From assembly GCA_002719315.1 (NCBI GenBank), contig PBHD01000015.1, forward strand, positions 1 through 36,897: a stretch of 36,897 nucleotides of DNA, given 5' to 3'. How positions within the stretch are numbered: the first letter of the stretch is position 1; the number at the start of each line of letters is the position of its first letter. The stretch comes from Flavobacteriaceae bacterium (GTDB lineage: Bacteria > Bacteroidota > Bacteroidia > Flavobacteriales > Flavobacteriaceae). The notes below the pieces were generated by a model. The model was not told the origin of the DNA. It ran no database searches and was given only the letters and a program-made list of their open reading frames with translations. Of this stretch, positions 23,719 through 32,421 are shown one piece after another. Made by a program: the position numbers and the translations under genes.

Positions 23719-24689
23719 ATACTTATGCCTTCCTTTATTAAGTCTAAAATGTGTATTATTCCAATATATTCCTTATTTAAATTAATTATAATTAATTGAC
23801 CAATTTTCTTTTCCTCCATTATCCTAAGAGCTTCTACAGCTAAAGTTTCACTACTTACAATAATTGGATTGAATGTCATTACATTCTCAGCAAGAAGATG
23901 ATTAAATTTCTCGTTTTTTTCAAGCATTCTTCTGATATCACCATCTGTGATTATTCCAACAATTTGATCATTTTCAATTACAGCCGTAGCTCCTAATCTT
24001 TTTTGGGTTATTTCAATAATAACCTCAGTTATTTTAGTTGATTTTTTTACATAAGGTTTTTGATTAGGGCTTATAAAATCACTTGTTTTTTTGGTAAGTC
24101 TTTTACCAAGAATTCCTCCAGGATGCACCATAGCAAAGTCCTCCGTGTTAAAATCTTTGAGAACAAGTAAGCTCATAGCTAATGCATCTCCAATAGCTAG
24201 TTGAGCAGTTGTACTGGTTGTAGGAGCTAGATTATTAGGGCATGCTTCTCTTTCAATAGGTGTAATAATCGTAAAATTAGATTCTGATGATAAGAAAGAA
24301 TTTTTCTCTGAAGTTATAGCTACAATAGTATTTTTTTTAATTTTTATTGAGGGGATTAATTCTTTAATTTCTTTTGAATCTCCACTTTTAGAAAGACATA
24401 TTATTATATCGTTTTTTTTAATAACTCCTAGGTCTCCATGTATAGCATCTGCTGCATGCATAAAAATGGCAGAAGTTCCAGTTGAGTTTAAAGTAGCAGC
24501 TATTTTCATTGCAATTAAGCCACTTTTACCAATTCCTGTAATAACAACTCTACCTTTGGAATTGTTGATTAAATTGACGACACTAATAAAGGTAGAGTCA
24601 ATCGAATCATTTAACAATTTTATTGCTTTACTTTCGAGCTCTAATGTCTTTTGAGCAGTTTTTTTTATTATGGATGAATTATCACTCAA
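23715..24689 (-). CDS. kdsD: D-arabinose 5-phosphate isomerase KdsD/KpsF
   Basis: 324 residues. It converts ribulose 5-phosphate to arabinose 5-phosphate, the first step to KDO of LPS. A SIS domain (about 35-170: VVITGIGKSG, HAADAIHGDLG, CLSKSGDSKE) is followed by VHPGGILGKRL and two CBS domains (about 205-324). The start appears to be TTG at 24689: no ATG or GTG occurs in frame before the first conserved residues, either inside or for about 60 bases upstream. First gene of kdsD-tatC-lptB. Confidence 0.93.
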   Translation of the reverse strand: MSDNSSIIKKTAQKTLELESKAIKLLNDSIDSTFISVVNLINNSKGRVVITGIGKSGLIAMKIAATLNSTGTSAIFMHAADAIHGDLGVIKKNDIIICLSKSGDSKEIKELIPSIKIKKNTIVAITSEKNSFLSSESNFTIITPIEREACPNNLAPTTSTTAQLAIGDALAMSLLVLKDFNTEDFAMVHPGGILGKRLTKKTSDFISPNQKPYVKKSTKITEVIIEITQKRLGATAVIENDQIVGIITDGDIRRMLEKNEKFNHLLAENVMTFNPIIVSSETLAVEALRIMEEKKIGQLIIINLNKEYIGIIHILDLIKEGISI

Positions 24690-24736
24690 TTTTTTTGTGT
24701 ATCTATTTTTCTTGTTATATCTTAAGATATCAATTA

Positions 24737-24744
24737 CAAATTTA
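24737..24744 (-). promoter_or_regulatory. Candidate -7 element for kdsD-tatC-lptB
   Basis: Minus-strand TAAATTTG, giving a leader of about 40 bases before the TTG start of kdsD. No TTG at -33. Low information content. Confidence 0.3.
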
Positions 24745-24780
24745 GATAAATTTTAACATTAATCCTTTCTGTTTAATTGA

Positions 24781-26958
24781 GTGAAAGATTTAAAAGAATC
24801 TCTAAAAAAATTTTTTGGGTTTCCTGATTTTATAGGTTTGCAAGAGGAGGCAATAAAAAGCTTGCTTAGCAAGAAAAATACATTTGTTATAATGCCTACA
24901 GGAGGAGGAAAATCAATTTGTTATCAACTCCCTGCATTAATCAATGAAGGAACGGCTTTAGTAGTTTCTCCCTTGATAGCGCTAATGAAAAATCAAGTTG
25001 ATCTTGTTAGAGGAGTTTCTAAAAATGATCGTATTGCTCATGTACTTAATTCATCCCTAAGTAAAACAGAAGCTAAGAAAGTTAAAGAGGATTTGTTAAA
25101 TGGTTTTACTAAACTACTCTATGTAGCACCAGAATCTCTAGCTAAAAACGAAACAATAGATTTTTTTAAAAAAATAAATATTTCTTTCCTTGCTGTTGAT
25201 GAAGCACATTGTATCTCAGAGTGGGGACATGATTTTCGTCCTGAATATCGAAATCTAAGATTCATTATCGAAAAAATTGATAAAAAAATTCCAATAATTG
25301 CACTTACTGCAACAGCGACTCCTAAAGTACAAGATGATATTCTTAAGAATTTAAAAATGAATACCGCATCTGTTTATAAATCTTCATTTAACCGGCCAAA
25401 TCTTTTTTATGAAGTGAGAAATAAAACAAATCAAGTAATATTTGACATTATTAAGTTTATTAAAAAAAATGATGGTAAAGCAGGAATTGTTTATTGTTTG
25501 TCAAGGAAGAAAGTTGAAGAGATTGCAGAAGTTTTTCAAATAAATGGAATTAATGCTTTACCATATCATGCAGGTTTGGATTCAAAGGTAAGAGTTAACA
25601 ATCAGGATATGTTTCTAAAGGACCAATGCAATGTAATTGTTGCAACTATTGCTTTTGGAATGGGCATAGACAAACCTGATGTAAGGTTTGTTATTCATCA
25701 TGATATTCCAAAGAGTATAGAGAGTTATTATCAAGAAACAGGTCGAGCAGGTAGAGATGGAGGAGAGGGACACTGCCTAGCTTTTTATTCTTATAAGGAT
25801 ATAGAAAAATTAGAAAAATTTATGTCTGGTAAACCAATTGCTGAGCAAGATATTGGATATGCATTATTAAATGAAATGGTTGCTTACGCTGAAACTTCTA
25901 TTTCTAGAAGAAAATTTCTATTACACTATTTTGGAGAGGATTTTGATACAGAAAAAGATCCAGGAGGAAATATGGATGATAATGTAAGGTTTCCAAAGGA
26001 AAAAATAGAGGCAAAAGAAGATTTGATAATTTTATTACAAACTCTATTAGCTACTAAAGAAAAGTATAAGCCAAAGGAACTTATAAAAACTATTATTGGT
26101 GAAACAAACGCCATTATTATTTCTCATAAGACACATTTATCTGATATTTTTGGAAAGGGAAAACAAAAAGGATCAAAACATTGGATGGCATTATTAAGAC
26201 AGTCCTTAGTTGCTAATTATTTTATGAAAGAGGTTGAATCTTATGGCGTTTTAAAGATAACCCAAAAAGGAAGAGATTTTTTAAATTCACCAACTTCATT
26301 TATGATGAGTTCAGATCATGAATATGAGCAGAGTGAAGTATTTACCTCAAAAGAAAGAGTAGGTGAATTCGATAAAAAACTCATGGAGCAATTAATTTAT
26401 CTCAGAAAGAAAATTGCTAATAAAAACAAGATCCCACCCTACACTGTTTTTCAGGAATCATCTCTCCAAGACATGTGTTTAAAATACCCTATATCAAAAG
26501 ATGAGATATCAGGAATTAATGGAGTAGGTGAGGGAAAAGTTTTTAGATATGGTAAACTTTTTTCAGAGCTAATAAAAAAGTATGTTGATGAAAACAATAT
26601 TATTCGTCCAGATGATTTGATTGTTAAATCAAAAGGAGTTAAATCTTCTATAAAATTATATTTAATTCAAAGTATAGACAGAAAACTATCGCTTGAAGAT
26701 ATTGCTTCTGCAAAGGGAATGGACATGGACAGATTAATTTCAGAAATGGAGACTATAGTTTTTTCAGGCACAAAAATAAATATTGATTATTGGATTAATG
26801 AAATACTAGATGAAGATCAAATTGAGGAGCTCAATGAATATTTTATGGAAGTTGAAAATGACAATATTGATGATGCAATTAATGAGTTTGAAGAATTTTA
26901 TGAAGAACAACAAATTAGACTTTATAGGATAAAATTTATAAGTGATATTGCAAACTAA
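24781..26958 (+). CDS. recQ: ATP-dependent DNA helicase RecQ, zinc-less form
   Basis: 725 residues with a GTG start; TGA directly precedes it, so it is the first possible start. 3'-5' helicase of recombination and fork repair. Walker A MPTGGGKS (38-45), DEAH (140-143) with CISEWGHDFRPEYR, motif VI QETGRAGRDG (318-327). In the zinc subdomain, where the E. coli enzyme has four cysteines, this reads ISRRKFLLHYFGED (374-387) and GGNMDDN (395-401): every zinc cysteine is replaced. An RQC winged helix, an HRDC domain (about 525-600) and an extra C-terminal helical region follow. Bacteroidota RecQ sequences I recall share this. Confidence 0.95.
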   Translation: MKDLKESLKKFFGFPDFIGLQEEAIKSLLSKKNTFVIMPTGGGKSICYQLPALINEGTALVVSPLIALMKNQVDLVRGVSKNDRIAHVLNSSLSKTEAKKVKEDLLNGFTKLLYVAPESLAKNETIDFFKKINISFLAVDEAHCISEWGHDFRPEYRNLRFIIEKIDKKIPIIALTATATPKVQDDILKNLKMNTASVYKSSFNRPNLFYEVRNKTNQVIFDIIKFIKKNDGKAGIVYCLSRKKVEEIAEVFQINGINALPYHAGLDSKVRVNNQDMFLKDQCNVIVATIAFGMGIDKPDVRFVIHHDIPKSIESYYQETGRAGRDGGEGHCLAFYSYKDIEKLEKFMSGKPIAEQDIGYALLNEMVAYAETSISRRKFLLHYFGEDFDTEKDPGGNMDDNVRFPKEKIEAKEDLIILLQTLLATKEKYKPKELIKTIIGETNAIIISHKTHLSDIFGKGKQKGSKHWMALLRQSLVANYFMKEVESYGVLKITQKGRDFLNSPTSFMMSSDHEYEQSEVFTSKERVGEFDKKLMEQLIYLRKKIANKNKIPPYTVFQESSLQDMCLKYPISKDEISGINGVGEGKVFRYGKLFSELIKKYVDENNIIRPDDLIVKSKGVKSSIKLYLIQSIDRKLSLEDIASAKGMDMDRLISEMETIVFSGTKINIDYWINEILDEDQIEELNEYFMEVENDNIDDAINEFEEFYEEQQIRLYRIKFISDIAN

Positions 26959-26974
26959 TTTTAACTAAATATCA

Positions 26975-26982
26975 TAAATTTG
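26975..26982 (+). promoter_or_regulatory. Candidate -7 element for the cyclophilin gene
   Basis: TAAATTTG, 18 bases before the ATG at 27000. The nearest TTG is 24 bases upstream, further than the usual 19-20. Confidence 0.3.
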
Positions 26983-26999
26983 AAATAAAAAATAATAAT

Positions 27000-27527
27000 A
27001 TGGAAGATGGAATCTACGCTAAAATAAATACTTCGAAAGGCTTAATTTTATTAAATCTTTCTTTTCAAAAGGCTCCAGGGACTGTTGCAAATTTTGTAGG
27101 CCTTAGTGAAGGTAAAATAGAAAATCAAAAAAAACCTGTCGGTGAACCATATTACGATGGATTAAATTTCCATAGGGTTATCCCTGATTTTATGATCCAA
27201 GGAGGGTGTCCAGAAGGAACTGGACTAGGAGGACCCGGTTATAAGTTTAAAGATGAAATCCACCCCGAATTAAGGCATGACAAACCAGGTGTTATTTCTA
27301 TGGCGAATGCTGGTCCCGGTACTAATGGCAGTCAATTTTTTATTACTCATACAAAAACAAGTTGGTTAGATGGAAAGCATACTGTTTTTGGTCATGTAAT
27401 TCAAGGTCAAGATGTTGTTGATAAAATATCACAAGGAGATTTAATTGAATCAATTGAGATTCAAAGAATTGGAGAAAAAGCTAAAAAGTGGGATGCGGTT
27501 AAAGAATTTGAATTATTTAATTCCTGA
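27000..27527 (+). CDS. Cyclophilin-type peptidyl-prolyl cis-trans isomerase
   Basis: 175 residues, no signal peptide, so cytoplasmic. It catalyses prolyl isomerisation. Active-site elements: FHRVIPDFMIQGG (His and catalytic Arg, then Phe, Met, Gln), NAGPGTNGSQFFITHTKTSWLDGKHTVFGHV. Length and motif order match the single-domain bacterial family. The stop lies 12 bases from the end of the convergent redoxin gene, leaving no room for a terminator. Confidence 0.95.
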   Translation: MEDGIYAKINTSKGLILLNLSFQKAPGTVANFVGLSEGKIENQKKPVGEPYYDGLNFHRVIPDFMIQGGCPEGTGLGGPGYKFKDEIHPELRHDKPGVISMANAGPGTNGSQFFITHTKTSWLDGKHTVFGHVIQGQDVVDKISQGDLIESIEIQRIGEKAKKWDAVKEFELFNS

Positions 27528-27539
27528 CACAACGTTTTT

Positions 27540-28118
27540 TTACAAATATTTTGGCTCGTTTCCTTTCTTCCACTTAATATTACATCCTAAACTTGGCATT
27601 TGTTTTTCTAGCGGGGGTTTATCATTAAGTAAATTTTCTAGCGCATTTCTTAATTCACTTCCTGTTATTGGTTTTTCATTTCCAGGCCTTGCATCATCAA
27701 AACGGCCACGATAAACTAATTTTTGATTTGAATCAAACAAATAAAAGTCTGGAGTACAAGCTGCTTTAAACTTAAGAGCTGTTTCTTGACTTTCATCATA
27801 TAGGTATGGGATAGAGAAGTCTTTTTTAGCTGCATATTTTTTCATTTCTATAGGACCGTCTTGCGGATGAGTTTCTATATTATTACTTGAAATGAAAACA
27901 CTTTTGATCCCTTTTTTATTGTAATCTTTAGATATTTCAATCATTTTATCAATTATATGTATTACATACGGACAGTGATTACATATGAAAACTATTAAAG
28001 CTCCCTTTTCTCCCTCTATTGAATTTACGTCATGAAAAGAATTATCTATGGTATTAAATAGATTGAAGTAAGGAATTTTAGTTCCAAGATCTAGCATTGA
28101 AGAGGGAGTTAATGACAT
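27540..28118 (-). CDS. Thioredoxin-like (AhpC/TSA-type redoxin) protein
   Basis: 192 residues from the ATG at 28118; a TTG at 28142 is in frame but unnecessary. Thioredoxin fold of the redoxin/AhpC-TSA group with CNHCPYV, a CxxC active site, after ALIVFI. No signal peptide, so cytoplasmic. CTPDFYLFD carries the cis-proline-type loop (TPD). C-terminal QMPSLGCNIKWK is a conserved ending in this uncharacterised group (thioredoxin family protein). Substrate unknown. Divergent from the CsaA-like gene at 28165. Confidence 0.88.
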   Translation of the reverse strand: MSLTPSSMLDLGTKIPYFNLFNTIDNSFHDVNSIEGEKGALIVFICNHCPYVIHIIDKMIEISKDYNKKGIKSVFISSNNIETHPQDGPIEMKKYAAKKDFSIPYLYDESQETALKFKAACTPDFYLFDSNQKLVYRGRFDDARPGNEKPITGSELRNALENLLNDKPPLEKQMPSLGCNIKWKKGNEPKYL

Positions 28119-28164
28119 AAATTTTTTACTTAAATTACACAATTTATATAAAAATTATTCCAAA

Positions 28165-28494
28165 GTGAAAGAAATACAAGATTTTAATGATATTGACATG
28201 AGGGTTGGAACAGTAGTTGACGTAAAAGATTTCCCAGAAGCTAGAAAAGATTTTTACAAAATAACAATTGATTTTGGTAAACTGGGATTTTATAATAGTT
28301 CTGCTCAAATTACTGTTAATTATTCAAAAGAAGAGTTGGTTGGAAAAAAGATTATTTCTGTAATCAATTTAGGTTATAAAAAGATAGCTGGATTTAAAAG
28401 TCAATGTTTGATTCTAGGGGTTAATTACGACGACCATATAATATTAGTGCGTCCTAAAAAAAACATTCCGAATGGGACATCAATTTTATGGTAA
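28165..28494 (+). CDS. csaA: CsaA-like tRNA-binding domain protein
   Basis: 109 residues, a single OB-fold tRNA-binding domain like CsaA and the C-terminal domain of MetRS. IDMRVGTVVDVKDFPEARKDFYKITIDFG (10-38, the first half shown in family form) and VNLGYKKIAGFKSQCLILG are the characteristic strands. CsaA proteins bind tRNA and have been proposed as export chaperones. The start is GTG at 28165. Separated from the convergent PUR gene by 48 bases that hold a hairpin. Confidence 0.88.
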   Translation: MKEIQDFNDIDMRVGTVVDVKDFPEARKDFYKITIDFGKLGFYNSSAQITVNYSKEELVGKKIISVINLGYKKIAGFKSQCLILGVNYDDHIILVRPKKNIPNGTSILW

Positions 28495-28511
28495 ATTCAC
28501 ATCGATTAAAG

Positions 28512-28534
28512 CGAATAAGCTTTTAGCTTGTTTG
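28512..28534. terminator. Hairpin between convergent genes, candidate bidirectional terminator
   Basis: CGAATAAGCT (28512-28521) pairs with AGCTTGTTTG (28525-28534) around a TTT loop; ten pairs, two of them G-U. On the plus strand a T-run begins about 11 bases later, inside the convergent gene's end. It lies between the CsaA-like and PUR genes. Confidence 0.4.
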
Positions 28535-28542
28535 GAAATTAA

Positions 28543-29004
28543 TTATTTTTTTGTTTTTCCTTTTTCCTTTTTCTCTTTTTTCCCTTTTTTTTCGGTTTCC
28601 TTTTTTTTCTTTTTTTCTTCTTCTTCCTCTTCTTCTTCTATGTCCTCGACTTCATTTTCATTAAATAATCTAGAGGGAACAGAATCAGATTTTTTTGAAG
28701 AATCAAAATCTTTTTGATGTATCTCGCTAATAACTTCTTCACCTTTTTCATCAATTATAAAATTGGTAGTTTCATTTAAAAAGCTTTTAAATTCATTAAA
28801 ATCTTCTTTATATAGATAAACTTTATGTTTTTTATAAAAAAAAGTCCCGTCATCATTGAAAAACTTTTTACTTTCTGTTATTGTTAGGTAGTAATCTCCA
28901 GCTTTTGTTTCACGAACATCAAAAAAGTATGTCCTCCTTCCGGCTCTGAGTACTTTTGAAAAGATCTCTTCATGCTCATGTCCTTCTTCATTTTTATTTT
29001 GCAT
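28543..29004 (-). CDS. PUR-family (DUF3276) nucleic-acid-binding protein with charged tail
   Basis: 153 residues. DUF3276/PUR-alpha-like repeat, about 10-85: EEIFSKVLRAGRRTYFFDV and DYYLTITESKKFF, with YKKHKVYLYKEDF. Related bacterial proteins bind single-stranded DNA or RNA. Beyond the domain the tail is exceptional: eight consecutive Glu (123-130) followed by a lysine/glutamate run to the end (131-153). The coding strand there is almost pure purine for 94 bases (28546-28639). Relatives I recall are shorter and lack such a tail. It lies 59 bases downstream of the ABC exporter. Confidence 0.88.
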   Translation of the reverse strand: MQNKNEEGHEHEEIFSKVLRAGRRTYFFDVRETKAGDYYLTITESKKFFNDDGTFFYKKHKVYLYKEDFNEFKSFLNETTNFIIDEKGEEVISEIHQKDFDSSKKSDSVPSRLFNENEVEDIEEEEEEEEKKKKKETEKKGKKEKKEKGKTKK

Positions 29005-29063
29005 CTAAAGTTTTTTTTGGTTTATAGTAATCAAAAATGAAAAAAAATATCAAGCAAAACAAA

Positions 29064-30818
29064 TTAATCTTGTTTTTCATTTTTTTGTTTTTCATTAAGT
29101 TTCCTATAATATCCCTTTTTAAGGATTAAATTTTTGTGTGTTCCAGACTGAATAATTTTACCATTTTCTAAAACAATAATTTTATCACTTTCTTTTACTG
29201 AAGAAATTCTATGACTAACTATTATAGTAGTCTTATTTTTTCTTATCTCTTTTATGTTTTTCAAAATCTTTTCTTCGATTTTAGTATCAATAGCTGACAA
29301 ACAATCATCTAACAATAGTATTTTAGGGTTCTTAATAAAAGCTCTAGCTATTGTTAATCTTTGAATTTGTCCACCTGAGAGAGTTACACCTCGTTCTCCA
29401 ATTAAGGTATTATAATTTTTTTTAAACATCATTATATTACTGTGAATACATGCTTTTTTAGAGGCCTCAATCATATCATTTTTTGTTTTGCCATGACTTC
29501 CGAAAATTATATTTTCTTTAATTGTTCCTGAAAAAAGAAATCCATTTTGAGGAACGTATCCAATATACTTTCTTAATTCACCTATCTTAAAATCCTTGAT
29601 TGAATTATTGTCAATGTTTATTGATCCTTTTTTTGGATCATATAATCTAGGAATAAGGTCTAGCAGGGTAGATTTTCCAGAACCAACATCTCCGACAACA
29701 CCCATTGTTTCTCCAGATTTTAAAAAAAAGCTTATAGAGTTTAGAGCATTTATATTTGTTTCTGGGTAAGTTAAAGAAACATCTTTAAAAGTAATATTTC
29801 CCACAATTTTTTCTTTTACACCCAAACCATCAGTGATATTTTGTTTTATATTTAAAAATTCATTAATTCTTTTTTGTGACGCTTCAGCTTGTTGAACAAT
29901 AGAGGTAATCCAACCTACTGCCATAACAGGCCATGTCAACATATTTATGTAAACAATAAATTCTGCAATCACCCCTATTTCTATTTCTCCATTTATAAAT
30001 AAATTACCTCCGATAAGAATAACTAATAGATTACTTATTCCTATCATTAATATCATTAATGGGAAAAACCATGCTTGAACTTTTGCAAGACTCATGTTTT
30101 TTTCTTGAGCAAGATTAGAAAGAGAGGAAACTTTAATATTTATTTTATTTTTTAAATCAAAAGATTTAATAACTGAAATTCCACTAAATATTTCTTGTGT
30201 GTAAGAGGAGAGTCTAGATAACATTTCCTGAACTTTAGTGCTCCTTTGATTGATTATTCTACTCAGCTTATATATTAGGTATGATAGAAAAGGTAATGGG
30301 AGAAGTACGTATAAGGTTAATTCTGGAGCTACATTTATCATAAATGATATTACAATTAAGAATAAAGTAATTGTATTTATACCATACATTAAAGCTGGAC
30401 CAACATACAATCTGACTTTACTAACATCTTCACTTATTCTATTCATCAAGTCTCCTGTCCGATTGTTTTTATAAAAGGTCTGATCTAAAATTTGATAATG
30501 TTGAAAGATTTCATTTTTTAGATCATATTCAATGAATCTTGAAACATTAATAATCATTTGTCGCATTAAGAAGGTAAAGAGGGCAGATAAAATTGAAGCT
30601 CCAATAATAATTAGAATATTTATTAAAAGTATTTGTTTGACCTCTTCCAATGTGGTTTGATTTTCAGAAAGAAATTTTTCTACTGTAGTTAAAGAATTTC
30701 CAATTAGCCGAGGTGCAAATAATGAAAAAATTCTTGAAATCACTGTTATGATTATTCCTGCAAATAATTTCAGTCTATATTTTCTAAGGTACTTATCTAA
30801 ATATCTTAATGCTTTCAT
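29064..30818 (-). CDS. ABC exporter, fused permease-ATPase (multidrug/lipid type)
   Basis: 584 residues: six-helix membrane domain (1-320), then the ATPase domain. Walker A GDVGSGKST, Q-loop YVPQNGFLF, signature LSGGQIQR, Walker B ILLLDD, switch histidine VSHR. After Walker B the usual catalytic Glu is Asp (LLLDDCLSAID), a change seen in the weaker half of heterodimeric exporters such as MdlA. No second exporter gene is adjacent, so the partner, if any, lies elsewhere. Substrate unknown. Candidate promoter at 30873-30903. Confidence 0.92.
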   Translation of the reverse strand: MKALRYLDKYLRKYRLKLFAGIIITVISRIFSLFAPRLIGNSLTTVEKFLSENQTTLEEVKQILLINILIIIGASILSALFTFLMRQMIINVSRFIEYDLKNEIFQHYQILDQTFYKNNRTGDLMNRISEDVSKVRLYVGPALMYGINTITLFLIVISFMINVAPELTLYVLLPLPFLSYLIYKLSRIINQRSTKVQEMLSRLSSYTQEIFSGISVIKSFDLKNKINIKVSSLSNLAQEKNMSLAKVQAWFFPLMILMIGISNLLVILIGGNLFINGEIEIGVIAEFIVYINMLTWPVMAVGWITSIVQQAEASQKRINEFLNIKQNITDGLGVKEKIVGNITFKDVSLTYPETNINALNSISFFLKSGETMGVVGDVGSGKSTLLDLIPRLYDPKKGSINIDNNSIKDFKIGELRKYIGYVPQNGFLFSGTIKENIIFGSHGKTKNDMIEASKKACIHSNIMMFKKNYNTLIGERGVTLSGGQIQRLTIARAFIKNPKILLLDDCLSAIDTKIEEKILKNIKEIRKNKTTIIVSHRISSVKESDKIIVLENGKIIQSGTHKNLILKKGYYRKLNEKQKNEKQD

Positions 30819-30872
30819 TTAATTCTCAAAAATAGTGAAATGAATTTGTAAGTTGTAAGTTTAATATTAATC

Positions 30873-30903
30873 CAAATTTATTATACTAACATTTAGATCT
30901 AAA
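30873..30903 (-). promoter_or_regulatory. Candidate promoter for the ABC exporter
   Basis: Minus strand TTTA (30903-30900), 19 bases, TAAATTTG (30880-30873). The -33 box differs from TTTG by one base. It lies 54 bases before the ATG, in the gap shared with the divergent nusB. Confidence 0.45.
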
Positions 30904-30933
30904 CCTCTATTTTTATAAAAATTTTTAATGCAG

Positions 30934-31872
30934 ATGTTAACCAGAAGACATTTAAGGATAAAAGTTATGCAATCTTTATATTCTTTTTTTAAAACAGAAA
31001 AAAAAGAAATCTATAAAGACCTTTTCTTTTTAGAACAAAGTATTAAAAATACTTTTTCACTATATGTGTTTCTACTAGGTTATCTCAAAGCCTTATATGA
31101 TCATTCAATAAAGATAAAGGGAGATGTAAAAAAAGTAAAAAATCTTGTTATTAGTGATGAATTTAAATTCATAATTGAAAATGATATTTTGCGATTTATT
31201 TCAGAACACAAATCTTTAAATAGATTTATTTCAAAACTAAAAGCTAGTGATTGGGAAGTGAATATTGATTTTGTTATTTCAAATTATGAAAAACTTTTAG
31301 CCACAGCCTTTTTTAAATCTTATGTAAATGCTAAAAAGCCGAATCTTAAAGAGCAACGTCTTTTTGTTTCAAACTTTTATAAGGAAATTATTTTAACTTC
31401 TGAAAATTTTTTTGATTATATTGAGGACAGTCAAATTACCTGGATAGACGATTATCCTGTCGTAAATACTTTTTTACTTAAAGTAATATCTAAAATAGAT
31501 CCAAAAAAAAATGATAGTTTGCCATTTCCAGATTTACCTAAAAACAGTGATGATTTTAAATTTGGGAAAAGATTATTTGAAAAAGTAATTTCTTCCAATT
31601 TAGATTTAGACAAAGAACTTGAAGGAAGAACTCCTAATTGGGATTCAAAGAGGATTGCAATGATAGATTTAATTTTAATTAAAATGGCAACTGTAGAATT
31701 ACTTTATTTTCCAGAAATCCCTAAAAAGGTAACTATTAATGAATATGTAGAAATATCAAAAGACTACTCTACTCCGAAAAGTAAAATTTTTATTAATGGT
31801 ATACTAGATAAAATTGTCAAAGATTTTGAGCTTTCAAATAGATTAGTTAAGCAAGGAAAAGGGTTGCTTTAG
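30934..31872 (+). CDS. nusB: Transcription antitermination factor NusB, long form
   Basis: 312 residues from the ATG at 30934 (MLTRRHLRIKVMQ); an ATG two codons earlier is also possible. NusB with NusE binds boxA of rRNA leaders and prevents premature termination. The E. coli protein has about 140 residues; the homologous core here is split, with MLTRRHLRIKVMQSLYSFF at the start and DWxxxRIAMIDLILIKMATVEL...VTINEYVEISKDYSTPKSKIFINGILDKI (about 230-300) at the end, and a long helical stretch between. This long form is usual in Bacteroidota. First of nusB-DUF1573-yajC-pyrD. Confidence 0.92.
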   Translation: MLTRRHLRIKVMQSLYSFFKTEKKEIYKDLFFLEQSIKNTFSLYVFLLGYLKALYDHSIKIKGDVKKVKNLVISDEFKFIIENDILRFISEHKSLNRFISKLKASDWEVNIDFVISNYEKLLATAFFKSYVNAKKPNLKEQRLFVSNFYKEIILTSENFFDYIEDSQITWIDDYPVVNTFLLKVISKIDPKKNDSLPFPDLPKNSDDFKFGKRLFEKVISSNLDLDKELEGRTPNWDSKRIAMIDLILIKMATVELLYFPEIPKKVTINEYVEISKDYSTPKSKIFINGILDKIVKDFELSNRLVKQGKGLL

Positions 31873-31912
31873 AAGTTTTTTTATAAATTTACCCTATCAA
31901 AAAATAAAACAA

Positions 31913-32416
31913 ATGAAAAAAATAAATCTGATAATTAGTTTTGCTGTCATTTTTGTATTCTATTCATGTCAGCAGAATGCTTCTAATAAGGTTGAAAAAC
32001 AAAACACTCAAGCAAATATTTCTACTCAAGGTGTTCAAAACGCTGTTATGACATTTGATAAAACAGTTCATGATTTTGGAACTATACCTGAGATGGGAGG
32101 GAATGTTCAAACAGTTTTTAAGTTCACAAACACTGGCGGGACTCCACTTTTAATTGTTGATGCAAGAGGGAGTTGTGGTTGTACCGTTCCTACTTATCCA
32201 AAAAATGTTCCAATAGCTCCTGGAGAATCAGGTGAAATGGTCGTAAGTTTTGATCCTAGTAACAAACCTAATTTACAGCAAAAAACTGTAACTATTTCTG
32301 CAAATACTGCAAATGGTAGAGAAACCTTGAGAATTAAAGCTATGGTTACTCCTGATCCAGTAAAGCAAAAGCAGAGAGATGAGCAAGCAAGGGCAAGGCA
32401 AAACTCGCAAAATTAA
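31913..32416 (+). CDS. DUF1573 lipoprotein
   Basis: 167 residues. The lipoprotein signal ends FYSC with Cys19, so the protein is membrane-anchored, probably facing the periplasm or surface. The DUF1573 immunoglobulin-like domain (about 44-140) has KTVHDFGTIPEGG-like lead (TVHDFGTIPEMGG), FKFTNTGGTPLLI and SCGCTVP. Ends in a Gln/Arg-rich tail. Function unknown. It is consistently next to nusB and yajC in flavobacteria, as I recall. Confidence 0.88.
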   Translation: MKKINLIISFAVIFVFYSCQQNASNKVEKQNTQANISTQGVQNAVMTFDKTVHDFGTIPEMGGNVQTVFKFTNTGGTPLLIVDARGSCGCTVPTYPKNVPIAPGESGEMVVSFDPSNKPNLQQKTVTISANTANGRETLRIKAMVTPDPVKQKQRDEQARARQNSQN

Positions 32417-32421
32417 TTTTG

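Noticed and set aside
28472-28717. Plus-strand frame rich in Phe and Ser opposite the PUR gene
   Set aside because: It is the complement of the polypurine tract, and the PUR domain on the minus strand is clear.
32419-32421. TTG start for yajC
   Set aside because: ATG follows immediately in frame; no reason to prefer TTG.
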